64,000 bases of DNA from Mesostigma viride (lineage: Eukaryota > Streptophyta > Mesostigmatophyceae > Mesostigmatales > Mesostigmataceae). Of the stretch, positions 53,320 to 63,996 are shown piece after piece. The notes beneath the pieces were generated by a model. The model saw nothing but the letters and a program-made list of their open reading frames with translations. It was not told the origin of the DNA and searched no databases. Positions within the stretch are counted from its first letter, which is position 1, and the number at the start of each line of letters is the position of its first letter. The translations under genes were made by a program, and so were the position numbers. The DNA is taken from contig RPFO01000644.1 of assembly GCA_009746045.1 (NCBI GenBank), forward strand, positions 708,501-772,500. Reading direction: 5' to 3'.

Positions 53320-56300
53320 ATGGCGACTATGAGACCCTACGAGCGGCTGCAGTCGGTCATCGACGAGTGTTTCGAGGTACCGCTCTCCGCCACTGACGTT
53401 CAGGAAATGCTTGCTGTCGCGAAGGCGCTAGAAGCACGCCTGTTGGGCTTACAAGTGCAAGACGGAGAGGTTGCCCTTGCTGCTGGTGAGGATCCCGTGA
53501 CTAGGAGCCCGGCTAAGGCCGATGACGAGGCCGTTACGGAGAGCGACTCGGACGCTACCATTGACGAGAACGAGGTGACTGGCGAGCGAGGCAGGCGAGA
53601 CGACGCAAATATGCAGCACGATGGGGCTGAGAGTCGGCGCACGGTTGCCCAGGATGAAACGCAACTTCTGCCCAGAGGAGACGCAGACATTGAAGCCGCG
53701 GCGCCGTGCCAACAGGTACCGACGAGGCCGTACGGGTCGGCAACGGAAAATCCGAGGCCAGCCGGGGCGGCGGAAACGCAAGCGGTCCTGGATGACGGAT
53801 CGACGCAACTGCTGGATGCCGGAATGCCGCCACTCGAGCCTGCCCCGCCACCTGAGCATGCTCCGGTGCCAGAGACGCAAGCGATGGATGATGCTGGCAT
53901 ACGCGGTTGGATCTCTCGCGCCCGCAGGGCCCTTCCGACCTTCTTTGACCGTGCGTCCCAGCGCGCTCACGGTGCTGACACAGAGACCCAACCGCTGCCT
54001 TCAACCGTCCCTGGCCAGGTGTCATTGTTGGTGGATGATGCGAGTACGCAGCCGTTGGTGGTGTTGCCCGCCGCGGGGGAGGTCCCGGGCGCAAGCAGGG
54101 GGCGGCGCGCCCAGCTCGCGGCCGCCAGTTCCCCTTCTGTGCGGGACCAGGTCCATGCTCCTGGCACACGCCGCACCATGGCAACGCGGCGCATGCCCGT
54201 GCTGGACGCAGGTGATATGGACGCGGTTGTTACGGACGCGGTTGGTATGGGTGCCGGTCGTATGGGCGCGGATGTTACGGACGCGCGTGTCTTGGACACG
54301 TGTCCCATGGACGCTGACACGCAGCTGCTAGGTGGCGAGGGGATGCCCGTGGGCGCGGTGACAGCGACTAGCGGAGGTGGTAGGGTGGCAGCAACTAGAG
54401 AAGGGGGTGGGAGGGCGACGGGTGGAGCGCTGGCGGGCACGGCAACAACAACAGCTGCAGTGGAGGATGACGCTGCCACGCAGCAGATGCCAGCAGGCAT
54501 GCCGGTGATGGAGACGCAGGCACTTGGGGCATTGGCCATGGAGACGCAGGTACCTGCAGGGATAGCCGCCGAGGTGCAGGTGCCAGCGGGGACGGTGGCC
54601 ATGGAGACGCAGGTACTGGGTGATGAGGTGGCGAGAGGGGACGAGGGGGGCACTGTGGCGGATGGCAGTGTTGGCGTTGATGGCAGGGGCAGTCAAACGC
54701 CACCAGGCAAGGCCGATGCGGTGACGGCGGCGGAAACGGAGACTGTGGGTTATAGGCAGGGGCGTCGTGCAACCCGGGGGGGGCGGCCAGGGGCCATACC
54801 AAGGGTTCAGGGGGGAAGCAAGGAGGAGAAGGGAGAGGCGTCTTCTCCACATGCAAGGGGTAGCAAGCGTCGACGAGAAAGAGCTGGACTGGTCTCCAAC
54901 ACGCAGGAAGGCGCGTCGGCGAACGAGGGCGTGCCACCTGGCGATGTGCTGCCTGGGGTGGTTGCTGATCATGATGGCGATAATGATGCAGAGGCCCGTG
55001 GTCTTGCTGCTGGCGTAGAGGCCAGCGGCGCTGGTTCGGCGCATGCAGCTGCAACAGCAGGCGGAAGCGCGCCGGTGATGACTACCTTGGGGGCAGATGG
55101 CAGTGGTGGCGACGTGCAGGCAGGAGTGGCGGATCATGGGGAAGGTGCGCCACTTTGCGCGACGGGGGCCAAGGAGGGGGCTGGGGTGTCCACCACCACC
55201 CGTGGTATTGGGGGGTTGAGAGGGGATGCAGGTGTGGCCGCTGAGTTGGGGGCACACGAGGTGGGAGAGGCAGGCCCTCCTACCACCGCTGCTTCCAGGT
55301 TGCAGGAGGAGGCCCATGGCTTGTTCCAGGGAACTGCGCGAAGACTCGCCGACAGGGACCTTGTGCTGGACGACGCAACGCCAACGTCCCCAGAGCATGG
55401 TGTCAAAGGGCCATCCCTAGCTGCAGCCAGCAACGCATCCCTAGCCGCAGCCAGCCAGCGAGGCAGGAAGCGGGGGCAGCCGTCGCCCGTGTCATCGACC
55501 AGAGGCGGCGGTGATGGTGGCAGTGGCCGGCCACCCCGGGTGTCCCTGGGCGGTGGTGGCGGCATGGACGCGTCGGCCAGCAGCGGCAGCGCCTCCCAGG
55601 ACCTACGTGCGGTTGGTCAAGCGCTGGACATCGTCGACCGATTGCTCATGTGCGACTCCCAAGTACCTGCGGGCTCGGGGCCCATCAGCGGGTGTCGGGT
55701 GCTGCTGGATGCACTCGTTGGTGGCGGTGGTGGCGGTGGCGGTGGCAGCAGCGGATCAGAGACATCGCCCGCGGGTGCGTTTGGCCGGTCGGCCGCGGTC
55801 AGGGCTCCCCCAGGCAGGTCCCCCTTGGCAGCAAGGCACCAGCTGTCGTATGCGGGGGGCGGGGCGGGTGCCAGGCCTAGTGCGAGTGGTAGCCCTCCTC
55901 CGGTTCCTCTAGCGGTACCCAGGGGGGGTGTAGACGCGGGGGCCAGGGATGTGCCTGCTTCGGATGGTCTTCTTGACAAACGCGATGGCCGCATAGCAGC
56001 AGATGGCGACAGCGGGATTGACAGTCATGTGGATGGTTCTCATCGGGATGGTCATGATGGTCGCGTTGACACGCATGATGGCCGCGTTGACAGCCAGGCT
56101 GGCCGGCATGCGACTCGTACTGTGGATCGTCCTGGTCCTGGGGGCCCCGTTGATGGTGTTGGCGGCGGTCAAAAGTCCCCAGAGGCAGAGGATGATGGGG
56201 AGGACCTTGCAGGGCAAGCGGGGGTGAACAACAGGGGGTTGCGAGAGGAGGTGAATGATAGAGAGTCGCTAATGGGCAAGGGAGAAGAGGAGGCGCCCAC

Positions 56301-56656
56301 GGTGGATCTGCGTGCGAGTGGCGGAAGCCAGCAGCGGGGTGAAGCTTTGCCTGTGAAGGTCCCCCAGGCCATGGATGCGGATGCCAGCGGTCAAGCCGAG
56401 GGGCCCCATGGCGTGAACCATGGGGCTGATGATGGTGTGCACGATGGGGACATGAGAGGAGATGATGGCGCTGATGTGGCATGCGTACAGACAGGGGAGG
56501 ACGGGGATGTGCCAGCACACAGCGGCAAGCGTGGCCGGCCACGGAAACGGAGCGTGGCGAAACCTGCAGACCTTGATGGGGGGGAGGCAGGGGGTGCGAC
56601 CAGGGACGAGGAGACTGGGGCGCACGCGCATGGGCAGGACGCGTTTGCTGTTGAAG
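53320..56656 (+). CDS. TQ-repeat / AT-hook / BRCT protein, exon 1 (DNA-damage mediator-like)
   Basis: ATG at 53320 in a strong context (ACCATGG). The in-frame TTG at 53296 is not used as the start. It encodes 1112 residues: a helical N-terminus (RLQSVIDECFEVPLSA), then about a dozen TQ motifs over residues 110-460, mostly [ED/S]TQ followed within two residues by L, V or M (ETQAV, STQLL, ETQPL, DTQLL, METQVL). Long disordered Gly/Ala/Asp-rich sequence follows, then an AT-hook (KRGRPRKRS, about 1070). It ends at a good donor, GAAG|GTGAGG. TQ clusters are targets of ATM/ATR-type kinases. With the BRCT exons downstream, this suggests a chromatin-bound checkpoint mediator like MDC1 or PTIP. The function is inferred. 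Confidence 0.7.
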
Positions 56657-56745
56657 GTGAGGTAGTCAGGGGTACTTGCATCGTTGCAGATGGTGGCAAT
56701 ATCCTGTTATATCTGGTGGTGGAGAAGAGGTGTCTGAACCCCCCA

Positions 56746-56802
56746 CATGCATCCCCCCACATGCATCCCCTTACATGCATCCCCCCACATGCATCACCAC
56801 GC
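56746..56802. repeat. 12-bp minisatellite in intron 1
   Basis: About four to five tandem copies of a CCCCACATGCAT-type unit. Confidence 0.85.
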
Positions 56803-57215
56803 ACTGCGTTCCTAGCATGTTTTCACGCCCTCTTTTCTGGTGTATGGGGGCTGTCAAGTTTCGTACCAGCTCTGACACAACGTATTGAACGGAGTCACAA
56901 GATGTGCAATGTACAGCCACTTGGTTTGGCACTGCAAGCTTTTCTGTCCCGGGTTATCAGTTTGGCCGGACATGGGGACCTGCTTTTCAGGTGATGGGTT
57001 GCTCTTATTGCGGTGGCACAACAGTGTAGGCAGAAAGTTGTCCTGGCGGCAGCAGTGTGGACAGCTGGCGGCAGCAGTGTCGGTGGCAGCAGGTGATCCC
57101 ACACTGTCCGTAATGGGTACGGACTTTTGCGTCTCAAGTGGACCTGGTCCTCTTGCTGGTTTCTTTACTGGGAGAATCAGCAGCTGTTATAGGATCTCAA
57201 TGATGTCTTGCACAG

Positions 57216-57353
57216 GTACTTCGAGGAGTGCACCCAGGGTCCAGCGGGTGTGCGCCACGTGGCTAGGGACGCCTATGCCTTCCGATGTTCGCCCTCGATT
57301 AGAAGTGCCCTCCGTGCCCTCCATCGTGCACCACACGACGACTCGTGGTCAAG
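57216..57353 (+). CDS. BRCT gene, candidate exon 2
   Basis: Acceptor TTGCACAG|GT, donor CAAG|GTAAAAG, 138 nt. It joins exon 1 (phase 1) and exon 3 (phase 1) without shifting frame. In that frame it reads TSRSAPRVQRVCATW. Another frame looks more protein-like (YFEECTQGPAGVRHVARD), so the reading or the boundaries are uncertain. Confidence 0.45.
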
Positions 57354-57475
57354 GTAAAAGGTGAAGCTAAAGAAAAAGTTGCAGTAACGCTTTTCAAAAG
57401 CGCTATGCTCATCATCGGCTTTTCGATGCTCCACTTTGCCACCCTGCCTTGCAACGTGGTTGTAATTGCCAACAG

Positions 57476-58146
57476 AAGCCATCGTCAGCCCACCCACCAA
57501 GCGCGCCCACCGCGGTGCCAAGTCCAGCGCTGAGTCTCTCCCCACCACCCCGGCTGCGGAGCGGATCCCTCCTGTACCGGCCACCTCGCAACTGGCGGTG
57601 TCACAGGGTGAGAGGGCAGGCAACGGAGCCCCTGTGGGCGAACCCCAGGATTGGAGTGCCCATCCCCCGAGGAGCTTAGCACTAACCCCGCTTCGGCCCA
57701 CCAAGCAGCCGGCGGCCACGGCGGCAACACCTGGCAGCGCCGGGATGCCATCATCTCGCCGGCTGCGGGACGCGACTCTGGCACCCGCCCCCCTCCGCGT
57801 GGTCTTCGGCAGCTCCAGCGCGGCCCCAGGCAGCAAGAAAATGTCGCGCATGGAGTCGACGATCCGCTCGATCGGGGGCACGGTGTCAGATGCTGTGGAC
57901 GACACCACGACCCACCTGGTGGTGGGCAAGTTCAGTCGCACGATAAAGATTCTCCACGCAGTCGCACGGGGGAGTGTCGCGGTCGTGGGGGAGGCCTGGG
58001 TGGAGGAGTGCGGGGTGGCGGGCGCGGCGGTGCTGTTGCGGCCAGAGCACTCGAGCGAAATACCTGAGTTGGGCAAGATGGAGTCCCAATACAAGTTCTC
58101 GCTTCTGGCATCCCTGGACAAGGCCAGGCAGCGGCGGGTGCTGGCG
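57476..58146 (+). CDS. BRCT gene, exon 3 (first BRCT domain)
   Basis: Acceptor GCCAACAG|AA, donor GGCG|GTGGGT. A Pro/Ala-rich linker is followed by a BRCT domain (about 57790-58060): LRVVFGSSSAA, IRSIGGTVSDAVDDTTTHL, SRTIKILHAVARG, VVGEAWVEEC with the conserved Gly-Gly and Trp. A helical tail follows (YKFSLLASLDKARQRRVLA). BRCT domains bind phosphoproteins at DNA damage sites. An alternative acceptor at 57529 would remove part of the linker. Confidence 0.75.
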
Positions 58147-58900
58147 GTGGGTAGGCACAGGGGGGCCGCACAAATGGGTGGGGAGGGTGGGTGTGGGTTG
58201 TGTGCACCTAAAGGCAGGGGTTGTGGTCCAACCATGGGTTCTGGTCGGGGAACGGGGTCATTGTATATACATTGCGTCTAATTGTTGTTGTATTTGTGTG
58301 TGCGTGTCTTGCCTTGCAAAGCAGTGGTTTTCGTGGGGAGCATTGGCCTTGCGCCATGCTGTTACGCACACCAGGGAAGAAAGGCATTTGGGTTATTCGA
58401 GCGGTGACACGGCAGTAGAAGGCATGGGTCGGTGATAGGCAATGGCCCTATCGTGGATGTGTCCGTGCTGGTTTGCATGTAGTTGTCTTGCTCGGGTGCC
58501 CTCATACCGCCCGATGTCACCCATAACCAGCCACAGCGTACGCATCATGGCCCAGCCATGCTTGTCAGGTGCCACCGTGCGCAGCACGTACGTCGTGCTG
58601 GTGCATGACTGTCATCTACCAAATCACGTACCTGCATGACTGGCACTCTGCTATAAACTAGTCTTCGTCTCGCGGAGGCATCCATCCTTGACTTAATGCC
58701 TTGTCTTGCCATGCATGGGCTAATGCTTTTTCTCTACCTTTGAATGTTATTAATTCCAGTGTCGAGCCACTATCCTCATTTCTGCAGCATGTGCAATCCA
58801 CGGCCATGGGTCCGCTCATGCCAGCAGACGCCACCATGGTAGCCCATGCTAGCTAGCCCTTGCACAGGGGCCCTTACCCAGCCCTTGTCCAGCAGCCCAG
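58147..58900 (+). other. Proposed intron 3
   Basis: 754 bp without coding signal, from GTGGGTAG to a CAGCCCAG acceptor. Confidence 0.5.
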
Positions 58901-59053
58901 GTTGATGAGACCTGCTTGCGTGTGCATGCCCTCATGTCGGCCCACACGTACTCGATGTCTCATGCGCGGCAGGGCCACACATTCTACCTGGGGGAGGGGC
59001 TGACCCCGTCTTCCGAGGACATGGCGTCACTCATCGGTGCCGCGGGGGGGACG
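58901..59053 (+). CDS. BRCT gene, exon 4 (start of second BRCT)
   Basis: 153 nt in phase 0. Reads VDETCLRVHALMSAHTYSM then GHTFYLGEGLTPSSEDMASL and IGAAGGT, the start of a BRCT fold. Donor ACG|GTGGGT. It joins exon 5 in phase 0 to complete the conserved GGTV. Confidence 0.65.
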
Positions 59054-59089
59054 GTGGGTTGTAGCTACGGAGGGTAGGGGCTGTCAAGT

Positions 59090-59210
59090 GAGACACGCAG
59101 TGCACCCAATCGACACAAACTCTGCCAGATTGACTGCGCCCAATCAACTTTAACTCTGCCAAATTGACTGCGCCCAATCAACTGCACCCAATCGACATAA
59201 ACGCTGTCGA
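59090..59210. repeat. Degenerate tandem repeat in intron 4
   Basis: About three imperfect units of roughly 40 bp sharing CCCAATC(A/G)AC and CTCTGCCA(A/G)ATTGACTGCG. Confidence 0.65.
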
Positions 59211-59782
59211 ACTTTTGCCATTGGTGGGGACAGCTGGTTCCATTTCGGCCGGATGCAGGCTTATCTTTGGGGTCGGACAACTGCCATTGAAGTAAGGCTG
59301 GTATCGCTAGTGACTGCGCGTGTCGCCTGCATCTGATGGGCATTTCATCGCTGGGTGCGTCAAGGTGAGATTATTTACAGGATCACTTCCCAGCAGAATG
59401 GGGGGCATGTAAGGCGGAGCGCGCTGCAGGACAGAAGCAGCAGGCACAAGCTCGATGTGCACCCAGAGGGGGGAAACCAGGGAACAGGTATCAAACAAGT
59501 TTTCAAAAAAGTTTTCAGGGAACAGGTGTCAAGCAACTTTTCTTTTGCTGCCACGAGCCTGGACTCAGCTCCCTCGTTATGTGGTGCGGATGATTGGCTC
59601 ACGGCTACCCGAGAGACGAGGGTGTTTTCATGGAGCAAACCAAGCAAGGATTTCCAAGGGAAGGCTGCTTCCTAGCAGAGCAACCCACCCATGCCTCATC
59701 AAGGCAGCCGCGCTGCCACGGCAGTTGCAGGGCACAACAGCGGGCTTATCTGAGCACGGCCAAAAAGTGGCCAAGGCTGCCC
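59211..59782 (+). other. Intron 4, remainder
   Basis: No coding signal consistent with the gene. A short duplicated AACAGGTATCAA / AACAGGTGTCAA lies near 59480-59530. Confidence 0.4.
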
Positions 59783-59848
59783 CCATCATAACTGACCCCC
59801 TCATTATTGACCCGCCCATAGCTGACCCCCTCATAAGTGACCCCCTCA
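59783..59848. repeat. Short minisatellite (about 15-16 bp unit)
   Basis: Four to five copies of a TGACCCCCTCATAA-type unit within intron 4. Confidence 0.8.
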
Positions 59849-59904
59849 CGAGCTATGGTAATTATTGCGTCCTGTGACCTGTCCGACTGGCAACACACCC
59901 ACAG

Positions 59905-60016
59905 GTGGCACGCCACATGGCAGAGCTTGCTCCTAGCGAGCCATCGCACATCATTTTGGCGGCGCACGACAATAAAGGGAGGGTGCGGGACGCCAGCATC
60001 TCCGGCGCAGCCAAAG
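59905..60016 (+). CDS. BRCT gene, exon 5
   Basis: Acceptor CCCACAG|GTGG, donor CAAAG|GTACGT. Reads VARHMAELAPSEPSHIILA then AHDNKGRVRDASISGAAK, the beta-strand segment (SHIIL) of the second BRCT. 112 nt, ends in phase 1. Confidence 0.65.
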
Positions 60017-60478
60017 GTACGTTCCATGGATCGAATTCGCACGTACACGGAGAGAGTGTGATCGCTTACCTCTGCATTGTAGCGGACTTTTCCTTGTGCC
60101 ATCGCCACTTTGGCCATCGGAAAGCCACCGTGAAGGAATTGAACAAACTGGAATACTGGGGGTGGGTAAATTTACCACGGAAGAATGGGACAAACTGGTA
60201 TGCTGCTCGCACCTTCCCTTTTGACGGATGTCAGTGAGACGATTAGCCACATGGCTACCTGGTGCATACATGGAGGCAAGTGGGCCTCATGTGTGCATGG
60301 TGGATCCAGCGTGGAGTTTCTTGTTGTGAAGCTGCTGCCCCATTGACTTGTTGTGCGGTTGGCCTGCCTGCCCATGCCTGTGGGTGGCGCAGGAGTCCAT
60401 TCGCAGTGTGTATGGACGGCACAGGGGTGTGTTCGTGATGGCCCTGGTCCCTATTGATGCGGTTGGCTCCTTGCTTCT

Positions 60479-60480
<2 letters not shown>

Positions 60481-60542
<62 letters not shown>

Positions 60543-60612
60543 TACACACACACACAATCACGCACGCACGCACACACACACAAACACACACGCACACACA
60601 ACACACATACAA
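60481..60612. repeat. CT/CA dinucleotide microsatellite in intron 5
   Basis: A CT tract (about 60483-60523) continues into an imperfect CA tract to about 60612. Confidence 0.95.
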
Positions 60613-60949
60613 ACACACATATCTGCCATCGCCCAGAGTAGGAGTTCATAGATAGTCACAAGGGTATGCCATTGTCCCTGCTGCTTAATCAGATTCCATG
60701 TAGCGGCTGAGCGTAAGTACAGGTTGGGGCAAGGGGCAATCTTACCACCAACACATCAATGCGGCTCTGGTCATGCCATTGCGATGCCCTCTGGTCACCT
60801 CGATCGTACTCGCAACATTCCTGTGGGGCTCTCAATCACTCTAGCAGCGTATTCCTATCTATTTCAATCGTGGCCAGCTCCTGTCTGCCGCCTGTGCTTG
60901 GTGACACACCGGGTTCATCTGGGCGGGGGCCAATGGGTGGCTGGTCATA

Positions 60950-61113
60950 TCTATAACCACATCAATGCTCGTCACGTTCACGAACCTAAATAAACGGGCA
61001 CATGTCCGTGAATGGTTATGGTGGATGTGCGGACACCTCGATCCAGGCCGCAAGGTGTACTCGACCGAGGTAGTGATGAAGGCCATCCTGAAGCAGACGG
61101 TGGACCTAAACAG
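60950..61113 (+). CDS. BRCT gene, exon 6 (end of second BRCT)
   Basis: Reads NKRAHVREWLWWMCGHLD then GRKVYSTEVVMKAILKQTV, the Trp-containing last helix of a BRCT domain. Donor AACAG|GTAACG. The acceptor is not clear: the frame is open back to at least 60930 with no good AG in the right phase. Start approximate. Confidence 0.5.
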
Positions 61114-61235
61114 GTAACGATCGGACAGTGCACCAACAACACAGTCTGATTATAGCGTGTCCAGTTATCACTTAGATTATAGGCGCGCCGCTCGGAACTC
61201 GTAGCAGCACTTGAGACACCAATACCTCATTGCAG

Positions 61236-61455
61236 TAGGTATCCAATCGTGGTTTGTCTAGCTACTGGCAGCCCAGAGTTCAAGAACACAAGCCAGTCGT
61301 ATGGATGGCCCTGCATGTGCGGCCACAGATGTTGCAAACGCCCGCCATGTGGTGAAGAACTGCTGGAGCTATGGGGGGCAGTTTTTGCGGATGGCTCATG
61401 GCAGTGTCTTCCGTTTCCTGCTTCTTCGAATACCTGTTCAGCCCCTATCACATGA
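61236..61455 (+). CDS. BRCT gene, possible last exon
   Basis: Acceptor ATTGCAG|T in phase 2 fits the exon 6 donor. The frame then runs to TGA at 61453 (CLATGSPEFKNTSQSYGW, a Cys-rich stretch, LLELWGAVFADG). There is no domain match, so this is weak. Confidence 0.3.
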
Positions 61456-62085
61456 TCTCGACTGACTCATAATTGCTTCTAGCATGACCCCATGGATTCA
61501 AATAACAACGAAAGGCGCAAAGAATGCGAGAAAGCCCTTTGCGCGGATGGTGGCAACATGCAGGGCCACGATTTCTGCGCATGCACGACAGCGCCATGCA
61601 TTCGAACACCAATACTGATAACGCCAAGTACAATAGCATCATGGCACTAGAGCGACTGGGCTCGTGGTTTGTGATGTTGCATGATTGTATTGTCTATCTT
61701 CTCTGAACATCCTCGGTTTTCTGCTCCAGGTTGAAGCGTCTCTGCCATTGAGAGAGGAGCTGTATTAATTGTATACGGCCTCCTGTTGTACCATATGGAA
61801 GTTGGCTGGTATTGGATAGGAAGTCCGTGTTGCTACAACAGGATCTGGCCTTTGAAACACGTGTCACGAGTTCATGGCATGCTCTTGCGTCAAATGTAGC
61901 AAATGCAGCTAGAGAGCCAGCTGCTGCGTTGCATATCTTCAAGACCGGTTTCTACTACCAATAACATGGCTGTCAGTTTGTATTTGTTTCCTTTTTCCTG
62001 TGTACCTCGATGCTGCCTTCCTTTCACTCTTCTATCGTGGACCCAGCGATCAGTTGAAGTTTTGACAATTGAGGAAGCTGCCGAT
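61456..62085. other. Unassigned DNA
   Basis: No domain-bearing ORF. It may hold the 3' untranslated region of the BRCT gene. Confidence 0.4.
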
Positions 62086-62200
62086 AGGCAGCCAATGGCC
62101 CGGCACTCGGCAGAAGGGTGGTTAACATGTAGAGCTAGATGGATCCGGGCACTGCCCATCCTCAGCTAAGGATCTGGGGTTCAATACCTGGCTTTCGTGA
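62086..62200 (+). ncRNA. tRNA-like sequence with Pol III A and B boxes (SINE or tRNA pseudogene)
   Basis: A box TGGTTAACATG (62119-62129) fits TRGYNNANNNG, and B box GGTTCAATACC (62178-62188) fits GGTTCRANNCC. The spacing of 59 bp suits a tRNA with a long variable arm (Ser/Leu type). Between them are a GTAGAGCTAG anticodon-arm-like stretch and GGGCACTGCCC. No clean acceptor stem closes, so it is more likely a tRNA-derived SINE or pseudogene. Confidence 0.4.
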
Positions 62201-62406
62201 TGGCCAGGCCCTGAGAACTGCCCGTGCAGCGAATTCTGTACGTTGTCAATAGAGGATGCGCAAGATGAGCTCTCCTTGAGTAGGTGGTTCACGAGCGAGT
62301 GCACATAATTCTAGCTAATGTGGGCCAGGCTTGTTTCGTGGATTGAGATCCGAGCTTGCACTGGGGGCCATAGTATTTTATTATAGTATTGTCCCCGACG
62401 GTAAAG

Positions 62407-62494
62407 TAATTAATTAATTAATTAATGACACGTGACTGCGTCACGTGAGCATAAGTCCTCAGTGGGAGGGGAACATTGGATGGAATGGATTAAT
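62407..62494 (-). mobile_element. LINE 3' end fragment
   Basis: TAAT tail (62407-62426), then about 65 bp matching 12963-13030, including the 19-nt hairpin at 62429-62447. It is cut at about 62492 by the tail of the R repeat. Confidence 0.75.
62429..62447 (-). other. 3'-terminal LINE hairpin, second copy
   Basis: Identical CACGTGAC-TGC-GTCACGTG to 12968-12986. Confidence 0.65.
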
Positions 62495-62665
62495 AAATTA
62501 ATTAGGAACATCACTCCGTTGGGAGTCAATGTAGCACATATCCCTGAGAAGGGGCATATGGCTTTTAATACATTCTAGGCTACTTCCTGCAAGGGTGGGA
62601 ATGTAAGCGACCCTTGCTCTAGGTGCACCAGGGCACCTGCACCCTCATAATCTTCACACTATGCC
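62495..62665 (-). repeat. Retroposon R, copy 3
   Basis: Matches 9033-9190 and is preceded on the left by TAATAAATTAATTAG. It could be the 3' end of the LINE whose ORF1 lies at 62924-63996, or a separate SINE-like unit. Confidence 0.6.
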
Positions 62666-62923
62666 CAGCTAAGGGGGAGTATGTTATGTGGGGGAAGATC
62701 ATCATGGCTATACAAGATCTAGGACATGGCTTCTCAGCAGAGAGCATCTCTCTGCATGGCATAGCATGGCTAAATTCTTAATGCGACATCCCTGGGGGTA
62801 CCATTATAGGCAGGGCGTGGCTGAATGCTAAAGGCATCATCCATGGGGGCCATTATGGGCGCACATGCGCAGGGGCCACACGCTAGGCTAAGCCTTACTA
62901 ATCTACACTACTGGTATATATTC

Positions 62924-63996
62924 CTAGTCTGAGGTGGCAGGAGGGGGCTGCCAGGGCTTGTGGTCAACGTGGATGACCGCCCCCCTCCAGTATATCGGCT
63001 TCCCCAGTGCGCTCTGCCGGAGCTGAAGGTAGGTCGGCCATAGCTCGCGTCGCCGCTGTTGCTGGGCCAGGGTCAAGTCGTCGTCCAGCGTGAAGCGAGT
63101 CTCCGAGAGCTTCTTGCGGCATTTAAGGAACGCCAGCTTGTCCGCCATGTACTTAAAGGTGAGGAGCACGGGTGCCGGGCCAGCCTTCCCCCGCGCGCGG
63201 GGGAGGCGGACAGCCGACATGTCCAGCTCACCAGCCAGTGAGTAACATGGGGGCAAGAATGGCGCGCTTAAATGCCTCAAGAAGGCTCGTGGAGGTCTCA
63301 CCTGCCGGCTGGTCGAAGTGCTTGACGATGACATTGTGGCTGCGCCAGGCGATGTCGGCTTCCTCGCGAAGGTCGAGGGCTTGTTGCTTGAGTTGTGCCG
63401 AGATGGTGGAGGTGGTGGAGGTGGTGTGCTGCTTAAGCAAGTCCGCCCAGGTGGAGGGAGCATCGCCGGCCGGGCCAGCAGGCGCCGGCTGGGCGGCGAT
63501 GTCCTTCACCGCCTGGGCGGTGAGGCCGGCGGTGTCATGCAAGCTCTCAAGGGCGTTGGCGGTGGCTTGAAGGCGTTGGTCGATGTCGAGGAGCTGGGCT
63601 TTGATGTCGGCAGTGGAGGCAGAAATGGCAGTGGAGGTGGAGGCGGCGGCGGTGGAAATGTGAGGAAGTTCAGCAGACAGCGTGCCACCCATTGCTGCGA
63701 CGTCGGCAGCAAGGGGGGTCACGTGCTGCTGAAAGGCTTCCATGAGGATGGAACGGAGGGTGGGGGCGGAGATGGATGGAGCCCAGATCTCGCCGTCAGA
63801 GCGCTGGAGAAGGGAGTTGAGGATGGCATGCTGGAGAACGGGGCGGGGGGAGCCGAAAACCATGCTGACGTTGTGCCAGCGACGGCCGTCGGTGCAGAGG
63901 AGGCGTCCGGTGGCATGGAGATGGATGCACAAGTCGATCGTAAAGCGAGGCGTAGTCCCCAAAGAAGAGGCAGTCCAGAGCAGCGGACGGGGACAT
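62924..63996 (-). pseudogene. L1-type LINE ORF1 protein (RNA-binding), one frameshift, runs off the window
   Basis: L1 ORF1 protein coats LINE RNA and acts as a chaperone in retrotransposition. The upstream frame (63228-63962) has a conserved N-terminal region, a coiled coil (about 90-150; STADIKAQLLDIDQRLQAT) and the start of an RRM (HNVIVKHFDQPAGE). It breaks near 63235. The second frame (62924-about 63235) has LLTFKYMADKLAFLKCRKKL (RNP-like) and the C-terminal domain (ETRFTLDDDLTLAQQQRRRE, LWPTYLQLRQSALGK). It ends at ATSD*. ORF2 is absent to the left, so the copy is internally deleted or rearranged. Confidence 0.75.

Noticed and set aside
53400-55994. Long minus-strand ORFs opposite BRCT exon 1
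   Set aside because: They are Pro/Ser/Ala-rich mirror frames of a GC-rich exon without domains; the plus strand has the TQ repeats and AT-hook.
56746-59848. CRISPR-like arrays at the short tandem repeats
   Set aside because: Units are 12-40 bp direct tandem repeats without unique spacers, in introns of a eukaryotic gene.
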